36,175 nt of DNA from an uncultured Caryophanales bacterium (GCA_946614095.1 CAMOGG010000011.1:1-36175); one strand, 5' to 3'. Shown: positions 16,303-24,211, numbered from the stretch's first letter. Notes: generated from the sequence alone by a model not told the origin. Program-made: numbers and translations.

Positions 16303-16326
16303 AAAATAAGGCTTTGGCCTTATTTT
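16303..16326 (-). terminator. Terminator after rplS
   Basis: A 10-bp stem AAAATAAGGC/GCCTTATTTT with a CAAA loop is followed by TTTG on the minus strand. The rplS stop codon lies inside the stem. Confidence 0.75.
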
Positions 16327-16664
16327 CCTCCTCTTTCTTTAATACGATATCCGCCAACCATACCTCTAAGGAATGTAAGTTTTACACGTCTAACTTTACC
16401 TCTACGTACAACTGTTATACCAGCAATTTTTGGTGAATGAATTGGGAATGTTCTTTCAACTCCAACACCACTAGATAATTTACGTACTGTGAAAGTTTCT
16501 GACACACTTCCACCACGGCGAGCAACTACAACTCCTTCAAAAGCTTGGATACGTTCTCTTTTACCTTCAATGATTTTAACATCAACACGAACTGTATCAC
16601 CTACACGGAATTCTGGAATATTAGGATTAATTTGTTTTTCATTAATCTTGTCAATAATATTCAT
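16320..16664 (-). CDS. rplS: 50S ribosomal protein L19
   Basis: L19 sits at the 30S-50S interface. The 114-residue chain has the family signatures [57 protein letters not shown] and [15 protein letters not shown]. The ATG at 16664 is chosen because AGGAG lies seven bases upstream; upstream in-frame codons fall in the untranslated leader. The gene has its own promoter (-10 at 16743-16748) and a leader of about 70 bases, separating it from the upstream surface module. In many Bacilli rplS follows trmD directly; here four genes are inserted. Confidence 0.97.
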   Translation of the reverse strand: MNIIDKINEKQINPNIPEFRVGDTVRVDVKIIEGKRERIQAFEGVVVARRGGSVSETFTVRKLSSGVGVERTFPIHSPKIAGITVVRRGKVRRVKLTFLRGMVGGYRIKERGGK

Positions 16665-16736
16665 ACAAAGTCTCCTCTCTATATATATTTTACAAATGAT
16701 CATAATCATACGATAAGCGGATCATTCCACTAGACG
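16665..16736 (-). promoter_or_regulatory. Candidate L19 leader
   Basis: About 70 untranslated bases lie between the promoter and rplS. They include a locally GC-richer stretch (GTCTAGTGGAATGATCCGC) and a palindromic ATGATTATGATCAT. Ribosomal leaders ahead of rplS are known in low-GC Gram-positives (Rfam L19_leader), but I could not confirm the consensus fold by eye. Confidence 0.35.
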
Positions 16737-16742
16737 AATTAA

Positions 16743-16770
16743 ATTATATCATAAATTCTAAAAAATGCAA
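16743..16770 (-). promoter_or_regulatory. rplS promoter
   Basis: On the minus strand TTGCAT (16765-16770), a 16-base spacer and TATAAT (16743-16748) form a sigma-A-type promoter. Confidence 0.6.
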
Positions 16771-16794
16771 TAAAAATAAAAGAAAAAGAAGAAT

Positions 16795-16935
16795 TCAATC
16801 TTCTTTTCCAGGAAATAATTGTGCATAAATAGGAACATTAGTAAACTGAGAAATAGTAATATATGCAAAAGTAGTACCTAAAATAAGCAACAAAATAATC
16901 ATAAAAGAAATATTTTGAATATTTTTACTACTCAT
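16795..16935 (-). CDS. 46-residue single-pass membrane protein
   Basis: This small gene lies between the DUF5305-like gene and rplS. The start codon is preceded by GAGGTGG about five bases upstream, a strong ribosome site. The product begins MSSKNIQNI, has one hydrophobic segment (SFMIILLLILGTTFAYI, about 10-26), and ends with a short polar tail TISQFTNVPIYAQLFPGKED. It starts 14 bases after the DUF5305-like stop codon, so it probably belongs to that operon. TTFAY followed by a polar tail is reminiscent of SipW-type signal sequences. It could be a tiny secreted or membrane accessory subunit; the function is unknown. Confidence 0.65.
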   Translation of the reverse strand: MSSKNIQNISFMIILLLILGTTFAYITISQFTNVPIYAQLFPGKED

Positions 16936-16949
16936 ACCTACCACCTCAA

Positions 16950-18341
16950 TTAAAAATCGGACTCTTTCAAAACATACTTATAAAGTTTTTCATCATCCTC
17001 TACAATAAACTCACTCTTAATAGAATTAACCTTTGAATAAATAATTGGCTTTTCTAAAGCATCCCGTGCATCTAATAACTCATCAAAATTAGCTACTTTA
17101 ATAACTTTTTTAGGAATATTAGACTCATATCCATCACGAGCAACTACTATTATTCTATCATATTTCCTAAGAATTTGCGACAATGTTGCTTGAAAATGAT
17201 TACGATTATTTGTAACTTTTAAAACTAATTTTGCAGTTTTAAAGATTAAAATGATAGATAGTAGTAATAATACTGTAGCAACAATACCATAAAAAGCAGT
17301 ATATTCATTCCACTGATTAACAGGTATTTTTACAGATTGATTAATATTAGATAGAGTATATTTTCCAATAGAGAAAGTATCTTTTCCAAGAGGAATTGTT
17401 ACTGAAGAAACTTTTCTAGTCTCATTTGGTTCATCCAAGTACAAGATGATTTCTAAACTAGCCGATGATTTTAAAGAATAACGGCTATTATAATCTTTCA
17501 CAATTTTATTATAATCAGAATAATTAATATTAACACTAGTATCAATATGAATTTGATTGTTATTATCCACAAGAGACGTTTTTTCTAATAAAGTATCTTC
17601 TTTTTTATATAGAACCTTAGAGTTATCTGCTTGATCATAAATATGAGTTAATCCTACAATATGATAAGATAAATCGTAATCAATATCTGTAGAAAAATTA
17701 ACATTATATTGAAAATCGGCAGAAATATAATTAACTAAAGATGATACATATTGCATTCCTTCACCTAAACAAGATTGTTGATATGTAGAATTCTCGTTTA
17801 AACAGACTTTATACTTAACTTTACTTACTTCATCATAAGTAACAGTTTCACTTCCACCATACTTAATAGCTTTATAAAGCATAAAACAAGAAGCAAGAAT
17901 TAATACAAAAATTCCTATAATCATAAGAGTAACTCTTACTTCAAAACTAAAATAAGGCTTATGAAAGGAAGTTTGATTAGACTTAGATTGATTATTTTGA
18001 TAATAATCATCAGCATCATCTTCTATAAAGTCTTCCACAGTTGTAGTCTCTGGAAGTTCTTCCTCTTCTGGCTTTTCTTCTTTAAAATCAGATTCAATAG
18101 ACTTTTCTTCTGATTTTTCATCTTGAGACTCATTCCTAGAAGATTCCTTATTATCTTCATTCTTTTCTTCTAATTTTTTACGATTAGAATCAATTTCAGT
18201 AGATTTTTTTTCATCGAAAGTATCTTTTTGAGATGTTCCTTTTTCTTTTCCTTCATCTTCTACAACAGAAGAATCAAATAAATCCGCTTCATCTTCTGTA
18301 ATAATATGAAATTTACTTTCCTTCTTATTCTTACTACTCAT
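16950..18341 (-). CDS. DUF5305-like membrane protein
   Basis: The 463-residue protein has a long charged, probably disordered cytosolic tail (1-130), a membrane segment (about 136-157), an extracytoplasmic beta-rich domain (160-348), a second membrane segment (about 350-368) and a cytosolic C-terminal domain. The external part shows VTIPLGKDTFSIGKYTL. The C-terminal YDRIIVVARDGYESNIP and ELLDARDALEKPIIYSK stretches resemble the end of the DUF5305 family. That family is often found beside signal peptidase and TasA-like genes. I used ATG 18341 (GGTGATG upstream); earlier in-frame codons lack a ribosome site. It lies between the TasA-like gene and the 46-residue gene. Role unknown; assembly of the neighbouring secreted protein is a reasonable guess. 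Confidence 0.7.
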   Translation of the reverse strand: MSSKNKKESKFHIITEDEADLFDSSVVEDEGKEKGTSQKDTFDEKKSTEIDSNRKKLEEKNEDNKESSRNESQDEKSEEKSIESDFKEEKPEEEELPETTTVEDFIEDDADDYYQNNQSKSNQTSFHKPYFSFEVRVTLMIIGIFVLILASCFMLYKAIKYGGSETVTYDEVSKVKYKVCLNENSTYQQSCLGEGMQYVSSLVNYISADFQYNVNFSTDIDYDLSYHIVGLTHIYDQADNSKVLYKKEDTLLEKTSLVDNNNQIHIDTSVNINYSDYNKIVKDYNSRYSLKSSASLEIILYLDEPNETRKVSSVTIPLGKDTFSIGKYTLSNINQSVKIPVNQWNEYTAFYGIVATVLLLLSIILIFKTAKLVLKVTNNRNHFQATLSQILRKYDRIIVVARDGYESNIPKKVIKVANFDELLDARDALEKPIIYSKVNSIKSEFIVEDDEKLYKYVLKESDF

Positions 18342-18414
18342 AGTATTCATCACCATCCAAAATACCTTTTTAAATATTAACCAACCCACTAAAGAATATG
18401 ATATTCACCATTAA

Positions 18415-18960
18415 TTATGAATTCTGATGATAAATCATGGCCATATTAAAACCACTAACAGTAACTGTATTTGTAGGAGAAGCCTTAGAAGTCAAAATAA
18501 GACTTACTCTTCTACTACTACCTTTATTTAATAAATCATTATTCGCAACAGTTTTTCCATCATGATATTTTAATTGATAACGAATATTATCACAAACTGC
18601 ATTAGCATCTTTCAAAGCATTACTACCTGTTCCCACACATTTCAAATTACCTTGAAAAATAGTACCTAGCATGGCATCAATATTCCCCTGGTTTTCCACA
18701 TCAAAAACAAATGTCACACTATCGCCAGCACTACTAAAAGTAATCTTTGAATCACTAATAGATGTATCAGAAACAGTAGGTAATTCATAAGTTACTTTTC
18801 CATGTTTTATTGCTTTCAAATTTTCAAATTTAACATTCCACACAGCCGAATCTAACTTTGAAGAATGATGAACAATAGCATAATAAGCTACAATCAAACC
18901 TAAAAGAGATATAAAAAGAGAAACAATCGAAAGGATTTTTAAACCTCTCAACTTCTGCAT
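18415..18960 (-). CDS. TasA/camelysin-like secreted protein
   Basis: This 181-residue protein has an N-terminal membrane signal (LKILSIVSLFISLLGLIVAYYAIV, about 6-30) followed by a beta-rich domain. It carries DSVTFVFDVENQGNIDAMLG, the N-x-G-N-x-D/A pattern common in TasA and SipW-dependent proteins, two cysteines (in LKCVG and AVCDN) that could form a disulfide, and a final SGFNMAMIYHQ strand. Known TasA-like proteins form extracellular fibres after cleavage. Here the signal lacks a clear cleavage site, so it may stay anchored. The ATG at 18960 has GGGGTGG upstream. It precedes the DUF5305-like gene by 73 bases; a TGTTATACT extended -10 lies upstream near 18993-19001. Confidence 0.65.
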   Translation of the reverse strand: MQKLRGLKILSIVSLFISLLGLIVAYYAIVHHSSKLDSAVWNVKFENLKAIKHGKVTYELPTVSDTSISDSKITFSSAGDSVTFVFDVENQGNIDAMLGTIFQGNLKCVGTGSNALKDANAVCDNIRYQLKYHDGKTVANNDLLNKGSSRRVSLILTSKASPTNTVTVSGFNMAMIYHQNS

Positions 18961-18992
18961 ATTAATCCACCCCATCCTACTATAAAAATAGT

Positions 18993-19001
18993 ATAACATA
19001 G
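18993..19001 (-). promoter_or_regulatory. Extended -10 promoter of the surface module
   Basis: Minus strand TGTTATACT, about 32 bases upstream of the TasA-like gene start. The -35 is T-rich and weak. Confidence 0.4.
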
Positions 19002-19046
19002 TTTACCATGAAAAAAAAAGCATTTTTATAGAAAAAAGAGAAAAAA

Positions 19047-19499
19047 CTATTTTCCCTTTTTACTAGAATTCATATATTCCATATAACTATTCTGTATTTC
19101 CATTAATTTTCGTCCCGCTTCTTTCTGCAAAGCCATCAATTGTTTAGACATTTTTTCTAATTCTTTTTTCTTCAAATAAGCACGATACTTATTTTTAATC
19201 TCTAAACGAAACTTTTCAATCTGATTTAATGCTTCTCTGCAACTCTCTCCACCCTCATCATCATCAACCAACAATTCTGTAATAATAGATATTAAACGAT
19301 TATACTTACGAAGTACCTTTTTAGTAACAAGTGGATTTGCTAATTTTTTATTTACTACTTTAATTTCTCGAATAGGGCTACCCTCAATTTGAAAAGTTTT
19401 TTTTCGTGAAGCCATCAAAAAACCATCAAGATCCATAAAAACAGTTTTATCTAATACTTTTCCTTTATTTTTATATGCTCGATTATTAACAGAATACAT
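19047..19499 (-). CDS. Uncharacterised helical protein
   Basis: The 150-residue protein has no membrane segment. The N-terminal half (YSVNNRAYKNKGKVLDKTVFMDLDGFL) is beta-like. The second half is a long charged helix, probably a coiled coil (about 90-145, with KYRAYLKKKELEKMSKQL and LMEIQNSYMEYM). The start at ATG 19499 is preferred over the GTG at 19508 because AGGTG overlaps the latter. It lies nine bases after trmD, so it is probably the last gene of the rimM-trmD transcript. I do not recognise a family; the FMDLDGFL motif is not enough to call a HAD enzyme. Confidence 0.65.
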   Translation of the reverse strand: MYSVNNRAYKNKGKVLDKTVFMDLDGFLMASRKKTFQIEGSPIREIKVVNKKLANPLVTKKVLRKYNRLISIITELLVDDDEGGESCREALNQIEKFRLEIKNKYRAYLKKKELEKMSKQLMALQKEAGRKLMEIQNSYMEYMNSSKKGK

Positions 19500-19508
19500 A
19501 ATATACAC

Positions 19509-20174
19509 CTACTTTTCTAATAAATCTGGTCTTTTTTCCCTCGTAAGTCGAAGACTTTCTTCATACCGATATTTCCGAATATCTTCATGATTTCCAGATA
19601 ATAATACTTCTGGTACTTCCATTCCCTCATATACTCTAGGACGAGTATAAGTTGGATAATCTAATAAATTCTCATGAAAAGAATCATTAATATGAGACTC
19701 ATCTGTAATCACTCCAGGTAATAATCTTGTAATAGAATCTACAAGAACCATTGCTGGAACTTCTCCCCCTGTTAAAACATAGTCTCCAATACTAATCTCT
19801 AAATCACAAATACTACGAATTCGATCATCAAAGCCTTCATAATGTCCACATATTAAGATAAGATGTTTCTCATTTGATAAATGATAGGCCATCTCCTGTT
19901 TATATGGAATTCCACTAGGAGTTAATAAAATAACTTTAGAATCATCTGTACGAATAGACTTTACACAATCAAAAATAGGCTGACATCGTAAAACCATACC
20001 GGCTCCTCCTCCATAAGGAGTATCATCAACTTTTCCATGTGAATCATCCGAATACTCACGAAAATTAATGAAATGAATATTAACCTTTCCCTCATCAATT
20101 GCTCGCCTCAAAATAGACTCCTGAAAAACACCATCAAACATATGAGGAAATAATGTCAAAATATCAATTTTCAT
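19509..20174 (-). CDS. trmD: tRNA (guanine-N1-)-methyltransferase TrmD
   Basis: TrmD methylates G37 next to the anticodon using S-adenosylmethionine, preventing frameshifts. The 221-residue protein carries the SPOUT trefoil-knot motifs VDDTPYGGGAGMVLRCQP, LLTPSGIPYKQ, LICGHYEGFDDRI and GDYVLTGGEVPAMVLVDS, and the C-terminal LLSGNHEDIRKYR. AGGTGATT precedes the ATG. It lies eight bases after rimM, the usual pairing. Confidence 0.97.
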   Translation of the reverse strand: MKIDILTLFPHMFDGVFQESILRRAIDEGKVNIHFINFREYSDDSHGKVDDTPYGGGAGMVLRCQPIFDCVKSIRTDDSKVILLTPSGIPYKQEMAYHLSNEKHLILICGHYEGFDDRIRSICDLEISIGDYVLTGGEVPAMVLVDSITRLLPGVITDESHINDSFHENLLDYPTYTRPRVYEGMEVPEVLLSGNHEDIRKYRYEESLRLTREKRPDLLEK

Positions 20175-20182
20175 ACAATCAC

Positions 20183-20665
20183 CTACATTCCATCTATCAA
20201 CTCAACAATTAAGTATTTCTCCTCTTTATGAATTTCTCGAATCAAAGGAGAATTCATTGGTATCAATACTTCTGTATCAAAAAATACTCTAAGTATTTTA
20301 TTTTGAGGACTAGCATAAAAAACTTCTTGAATCCTTCCTTCTTCACCACTAGTAGTAAATACTTTAAATTCTAGTAAGTCCTCATCTAAAATCTCATCTT
20401 CATCAAGTTCCAATTCTTCTTTTAATACATAAACTTTTTTCTTTAATAAAAATAATACTTCATTAATGTCTTTATAATCATTCAAAGTAATCATATCATA
20501 ATTCTTATGAACACGATAACTACGTATCGTATAAAAAACATCATCAATTATAATTCGTTTTCCCACTACAAACACTTTATCTTTGAAAGGAAAATCACTA
20601 AGTATTCTAATTTCTCCTTTAATACCATGAGTAGAAACAATTTTACCTACATATACTTTCTCCAT
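20183..20665 (-). CDS. rimM: 16S rRNA processing protein RimM
   Basis: RimM assists maturation of the 30S head and binds S19. The 160-residue protein starts KVYVGKIVSTHGIKGEIRI, the family hallmark, and ends with a PRC-barrel domain (about 92-160, EFKVFTTSGEEGRIQEVF and ILIPMNSPLIREI with KEEKYLIVEL). The ATG at 20665 has AGGAG five bases upstream; the in-frame codons further upstream overlap the preceding methyltransferase gene. It is flanked by the SpoU-type methyltransferase (one base gap) and trmD. Confidence 0.95.
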   Translation of the reverse strand: MEKVYVGKIVSTHGIKGEIRILSDFPFKDKVFVVGKRIIIDDVFYTIRSYRVHKNYDMITLNDYKDINEVLFLLKKKVYVLKEELELDEDEILDEDLLEFKVFTTSGEEGRIQEVFYASPQNKILRVFFDTEVLIPMNSPLIREIHKEEKYLIVELIDGM

Positions 20666-20666
20666 A

Positions 20667-21392
20667 TTATCTCCTAAGTTCATATAATAAAATACTACAA
20701 GCAACGCCTACATTTAAACTTTCACATTTATCTTTCATTGGAATATATAAGTTCTGATCACATAATACTTGTATTTCTTCTTTTAGACCATTTCCTTCAT
20801 TACCCATAATTAAGGCATAACTATTTTTATGAGGAATATTTCTAACATCTTCTCCATTATCAACATTAGTACCATAGATAGTAATACCTTTCTCTTTAAT
20901 GATAGAAATAGCTTTTTTGGTATCCATAATTACAATATTAATATGACAAAACATCCCTTCACTAGCCCTAATTACTTTAGGATTGTATAAATCAACTGTA
21001 TCTAAAGATAAAACTATAGTATCAACTCCAAAAGCTACACTACTTCTAATAATGGTACCCAAATTCCCAGGATCTTGAATATTATCTAATAATAATATTT
21101 TTTCTCCTTTAATTTCATTTGAAATTGTCTTTTCACAAACAGCTAATACATCACTAGGAGATTCTAAAGAAGACATCTTTTTCATTACTTCTTCTGTTAC
21201 AAAATAAGTATCATTTTTATCTACAAATTCATCTTCTACTAAAAACAACTCTTTCACAATACCTGCTTTTTCTGCTTCTTCTACTAAATGAGTAGTTTCC
21301 ACAACAAAAGTATTAGTAAGATCACGATACTTCTTACTTTGTAATTTTACTACTTCTTTTACTTTATTATTTTCTAAACTTGTAATTACCAT
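20667..21392 (-). CDS. TrmH/SpoU-family RNA methyltransferase
   Basis: The 241-residue enzyme methylates ribose 2'-O in rRNA or tRNA. It has the SpoU knot motifs DNIQDPGNLGTIIRSS near 103-118, ALIMGNEGNGL near 198-208 and ESLNVGVACSILLYEL near 224-239. The N-terminal substrate-binding domain (1-90, NNKVKEVVKLQSKKYRD, FVVETTHLV) resembles the YsgA/TsnR type. In many Bacilli the ysgA gene lies before pheS; here it is in the rimM-trmD block. Its ATG overlaps the upstream stop by one base (TAATG). Confidence 0.9.
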   Translation of the reverse strand: MVITSLENNKVKEVVKLQSKKYRDLTNTFVVETTHLVEEAEKAGIVKELFLVEDEFVDKNDTYFVTEEVMKKMSSLESPSDVLAVCEKTISNEIKGEKILLLDNIQDPGNLGTIIRSSVAFGVDTIVLSLDTVDLYNPKVIRASEGMFCHINIVIMDTKKAISIIKEKGITIYGTNVDNGEDVRNIPHKNSYALIMGNEGNGLKEEIQVLCDQNLYIPMKDKCESLNVGVACSILLYELRR

Positions 21393-22030
21393 TAAAATTC
21401 CTTCATTTCTTCTCGATATTTTTTATAATTTGGCATATTATCTCCTACTAACTTCCAAAATCTAGTAGAATGATCTCCATGAACTAAATGACTTAATTCA
21501 TGGACAATCACATAATCCAAATATGCAGTATCTCTTTTGATTAATTCTAAATTCAATGTAATAATATGAGTTCGTACATTACAAACTCCCCAACGACTAG
21601 TCATTTTACGAATACGAAGTTTTGGATAAGGAATACTACGCGTAAAATTAGAATACCAATAATCTAATCTTTCTAAAAACAAAGTCTTAGCTTGTTTCTT
21701 ATACCAACTATCTACATCAAAATCATGAGATAGATATACTTTATCATTAGAAAAAGTAATTCCCTTCTGATCCGTATAGATCACAACATATTGTCTTCCT
21801 AAATAATGAAATCCTAAATTATTTTTTATTTTTGTCTCTTGAAAATCAATCATATCACAAATACGATAATAGTTTTCATGAATTAATTTTTCAATAAAAT
21901 GACTACTTGTAAGCATACCCGTTGTTACTGTAACTTTTAAATCTTTTTTTACTCGAATATAGGTATTCTTTTGTCCCCTTTTCTTTATAACAGCAACTTC
22001 ATAATCTTTATCATGATAAGAAAACTTCAT
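21392..22030 (-). CDS. YgjP/SprT-like zinc metallopeptidase family protein
   Basis: The 212-residue protein belongs to the YgjP-like metallopeptidase family (DUF45). It has the HExxH zinc motif in DYVIVHELSHLVHGDHS near 175-191, preceded by RWGVCNVRTHIITLNLELIK. The YgjP family was proposed to act as a metal-dependent hydrolase; its substrate is not established. The N-terminal part (about 1-90) is beta-rich and short. ATG 22030 is chosen because GGTGG lies five bases upstream; a GTG run just ahead of it lacks a site. It overlaps the RNA methyltransferase gene and appears to lead a four- or five-gene operon with rimM and trmD. Confidence 0.88.
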   Translation of the reverse strand: MKFSYHDKDYEVAVIKKRGQKNTYIRVKKDLKVTVTTGMLTSSHFIEKLIHENYYRICDMIDFQETKIKNNLGFHYLGRQYVVIYTDQKGITFSNDKVYLSHDFDVDSWYKKQAKTLFLERLDYWYSNFTRSIPYPKLRIRKMTSRWGVCNVRTHIITLNLELIKRDTAYLDYVIVHELSHLVHGDHSTRFWKLVGDNMPNYKKYREEMKEF

Positions 22031-22060
22031 AAATACCACCACTCATATTTTACAATAAAA

Positions 22061-22090
22061 GAATAGAAAAAGAAAGATTGAATCATAATA
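22061..22090 (+). promoter_or_regulatory. Candidate sigma-G promoter of sspI
   Basis: GAATA (22061-22065), an 18-base spacer and CATAATA (22084-22090) match the forespore sigma-G consensus. The predicted transcript start would be almost at the ribosome site (22096), which is unusually close, so a chance AT-rich match is possible. Confidence 0.35.
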
Positions 22091-22107
22091 AAGATAGGAG
22101 GAATCAT

Positions 22108-22335
22108 ATGGATTTAAATATAAGAGAACATATTATTAATAACTTTCAAGGAGATGACTATCAAACCTTAAAAAAAGCAATCGATGAATCTGTAGAAGCA
22201 AATGATGAAGTAACACTACCAGGCCTTGGAGTATTTTTTGAACTTCTATGGGAAAATTCATCTCAAGAATTAAAAAATGAAATCATAGAAATTATAAGAA
22301 AAAGAGTAAAAAAAGGACTAGAGGAAAATCTCTAG
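22108..22335 (+). CDS. sspI: Small acid-soluble spore protein SspI
   Basis: This 75-residue protein resembles Bacillus SspI, a minor SASP made in the forespore under sigma-G. The family pattern is seen in MDLNIREHIINNFQGD, the helix YQTLKKAIDESVE and the core VTLPGLGVFFELLWEN. The start is fixed by AGGAGG six bases before ATG 22108. It is on the plus strand, opposite its neighbours, and stands alone between the divergent YgjP-like gene and a bidirectional terminator. Its presence implies that this organism, or a recent ancestor, forms endospores; no other sporulation gene is in the window. Confidence 0.9.
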   Translation: MDLNIREHIINNFQGDDYQTLKKAIDESVEANDEVTLPGLGVFFELLWENSSQELKNEIIEIIRKRVKKGLEENL

Positions 22336-22337
22336 TC
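22316..22337. terminator. Bidirectional terminator between sspI and the serpin gene
   Basis: GACTAGAG and CTCTAGTC (8 bp) surround a six-base loop. A T-rich tract follows on the plus strand and CTTTTTTT follows on the minus strand. The sspI TAG stop lies within the stem. Confidence 0.8.
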
Positions 22338-22341
22338 TATT

Positions 22342-24162
22342 TTATTTTTGAATAGGTTCATATACAGTACCAGCAAACCATACTTCTCCACTATCCTTAT
22401 CTCGTACTAAATACATATATGGTTTATCAAAAGTAACATCAATTTCTTTAACAGGCACTTTAAATAAATGTTCAAATTGAGGTCCATGAGTTGATCCAAA
22501 GCCACCAAAAGTTGTAGCAGCAGCAGCTTTAATTCCATCATTAGAAAATTCAATATTTGCTTTATGAATAGCTTTATCAATATAAATTCCAGACTTACTT
22601 GTTAAATTAGATAAATCTGCTTTTGAATCATCAAATACGTCCTTAATACCTAATTTTTTTAAATCATTTAATAATTGTAATTCATATTCAAATTTAAAAA
22701 ATGGAATAAATCCTCTAATTCTAGTAACATATCCTTCTTCAAAACTTTCTATTTTTACTTCTTGTAATCCATTTATTAATTTTGTAAGACTATTTTTGTC
22801 AGATGATTTAATAAATTCAGCAAGTTCAACATTTTTAGGCATAATTCCTATATATTGAAGAGTCTGACCATCATATGTTTGTAAATCTTTAGCAAATACT
22901 TTTTCTTTTTCTGTTTCATTAACAAAAAAATCAGTAGAATTAGCACTTTTTCCATAATTTTCTTTTAACTCGTTAATAAACTTGTTTAAATACTCTTCAA
23001 CATCTAATGGAAAGTCAGTACGACTAGCATTTTTTCCATCTTCTGTTTGTAACCATTGCAGATATTCTGGTCTTATCATTTCTTTTATCTTATCTTCCCC
23101 TAAGTCTTTCACAATATCATACTTATTAAAGTCACCATAAATAGTTCCACCCTTAGTAAACTCCTTACCATTAAACTCCTGTTTCTGATAACTATTTCCA
23201 TAGAAGTCATCTTCTTGCTCATATGGATATACAAAATTACTATAATAATCTGTAGCATCTTCATCTAATTTTTCATGCTTATAATTAATATAGTAAGTTC
23301 CGTTACAAGGAACATTATGGCCCATAGCACAATGAATTTGATTATTCCAATTCATATCAATTGCTAAAGCATTAATTAAGAAAAATTGATTTTTGCTAAC
23401 ATCATCTACTAAATTATTAACTAAATTAAATGTTTTATTACTAACCCAATTATTAATATTATCAGGACTAGCAAACTCATCATAAATAACTTCAGCACTA
23501 TACTTATTAGTAAGATTATTAACATAATCACTCTTAATACTATCTTTGAAGGTATTACGAATAAAAATAGCATTTGCAAAACTCATATGTTCATTATTGT
23601 TATATTTTTTTGCTTTATAGTCCCCTATAACAGCATCTAATTGATTCTTAGTCTCTCCATTTGCACCTTCAGAAAGCATCTCCATTGCATACTTAATAGA
23701 TAAAGGACTATAAACTTTATTCTTTTCTTCATTCTCTAACTTTAAGAAATATAAATCAAAGTCTTCTAAAGAATTACCACTCATTCGATACTTGCTTTTT
23801 ACTTCTTTAGGCTTATTTTCTATTTTAGTAGATTCAACTTTTCTATTCATTACAAAGAAATAATAAGCACATCCTACTCCTATACATAAGATAAGGAATA
23901 AAAGAATAATAAGTGGCCCTTTCCCTTTTTTCTTCTTTTTCTCTTCAACCTTTTCCTCTTCAACTTTCTCATCAGTAGTTTCAGTTTTCTCCTCAATTAC
24001 TTCATGAGATTCATCTTCTTTTTCTGTTTCTTCAACAACATCATGTGACTCTTCTGCTATAGTTTGATCAACAGCAGGAGAATCAGCTTCTTGCATTACT
24101 TCTTCTGTAGATTCTACTACTTCAGATTCAACAGAATTATTTTTCTTATCTTCGTTTTCCAT
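22342..24162 (-). CDS. Membrane-anchored serpin
   Basis: The 606-residue protein has an acidic cytosolic tail (1-75), a membrane segment (about 82-105) and an extracellular serpin domain (about 128-606). Serpin landmarks are VYSPLSIKYAMEMLSEGANG near 150, the shutter strand FLINALAIDMNW, LGIKDVFDDSKADLSNL, IYIDKAIHKANIEF and the final GEVWFAGTVYEP. The reactive-loop hinge reads NDGIKAAAATTFGG: Gly543 (P15) and four Ala (546-549) fit an inhibitor, but P14 is Ile544 where Thr/Ser is usual. By counting, the scissile bond would be near Ser557-Thr558. A region of about 100 residues after the shutter strand is expanded relative to usual serpins. It would trap external serine or cysteine proteases at the cell surface. 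It has its own promoter (24179-24206). Confidence 0.9.
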   Translation of the reverse strand: MENEDKKNNSVESEVVESTEEVMQEADSPAVDQTIAEESHDVVEETEKEDESHEVIEEKTETTDEKVEEEKVEEKKKKKGKGPLIILLFLILCIGVGCAYYFFVMNRKVESTKIENKPKEVKSKYRMSGNSLEDFDLYFLKLENEEKNKVYSPLSIKYAMEMLSEGANGETKNQLDAVIGDYKAKKYNNNEHMSFANAIFIRNTFKDSIKSDYVNNLTNKYSAEVIYDEFASPDNINNWVSNKTFNLVNNLVDDVSKNQFFLINALAIDMNWNNQIHCAMGHNVPCNGTYYINYKHEKLDEDATDYYSNFVYPYEQEDDFYGNSYQKQEFNGKEFTKGGTIYGDFNKYDIVKDLGEDKIKEMIRPEYLQWLQTEDGKNASRTDFPLDVEEYLNKFINELKENYGKSANSTDFFVNETEKEKVFAKDLQTYDGQTLQYIGIMPKNVELAEFIKSSDKNSLTKLINGLQEVKIESFEEGYVTRIRGFIPFFKFEYELQLLNDLKKLGIKDVFDDSKADLSNLTSKSGIYIDKAIHKANIEFSNDGIKAAAATTFGGFGSTHGPQFEHLFKVPVKEIDVTFDKPYMYLVRDKDSGEVWFAGTVYEPIQK

Positions 24163-24178
24163 TCTCTCACTCTCCTCT

Positions 24179-24206
24179 ATTATAAAGATATCATAAAAAA
24201 AAACAA
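24179..24206 (-). promoter_or_regulatory. Serpin promoter
   Basis: On the minus strand TTGTTT, a 16-base spacer and TATAAT (24179-24184) lie just before AGAGGAG and the serpin start. Confidence 0.55.
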
Positions 24207-24211
24207 AATAA

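Noticed and set aside
16950-18341. Shared MSSKN start of the DUF5305-like and 46-residue proteins as evidence of duplication
   Set aside because: The similarity stops after about five residues and is explained by chance plus AT-rich codons.
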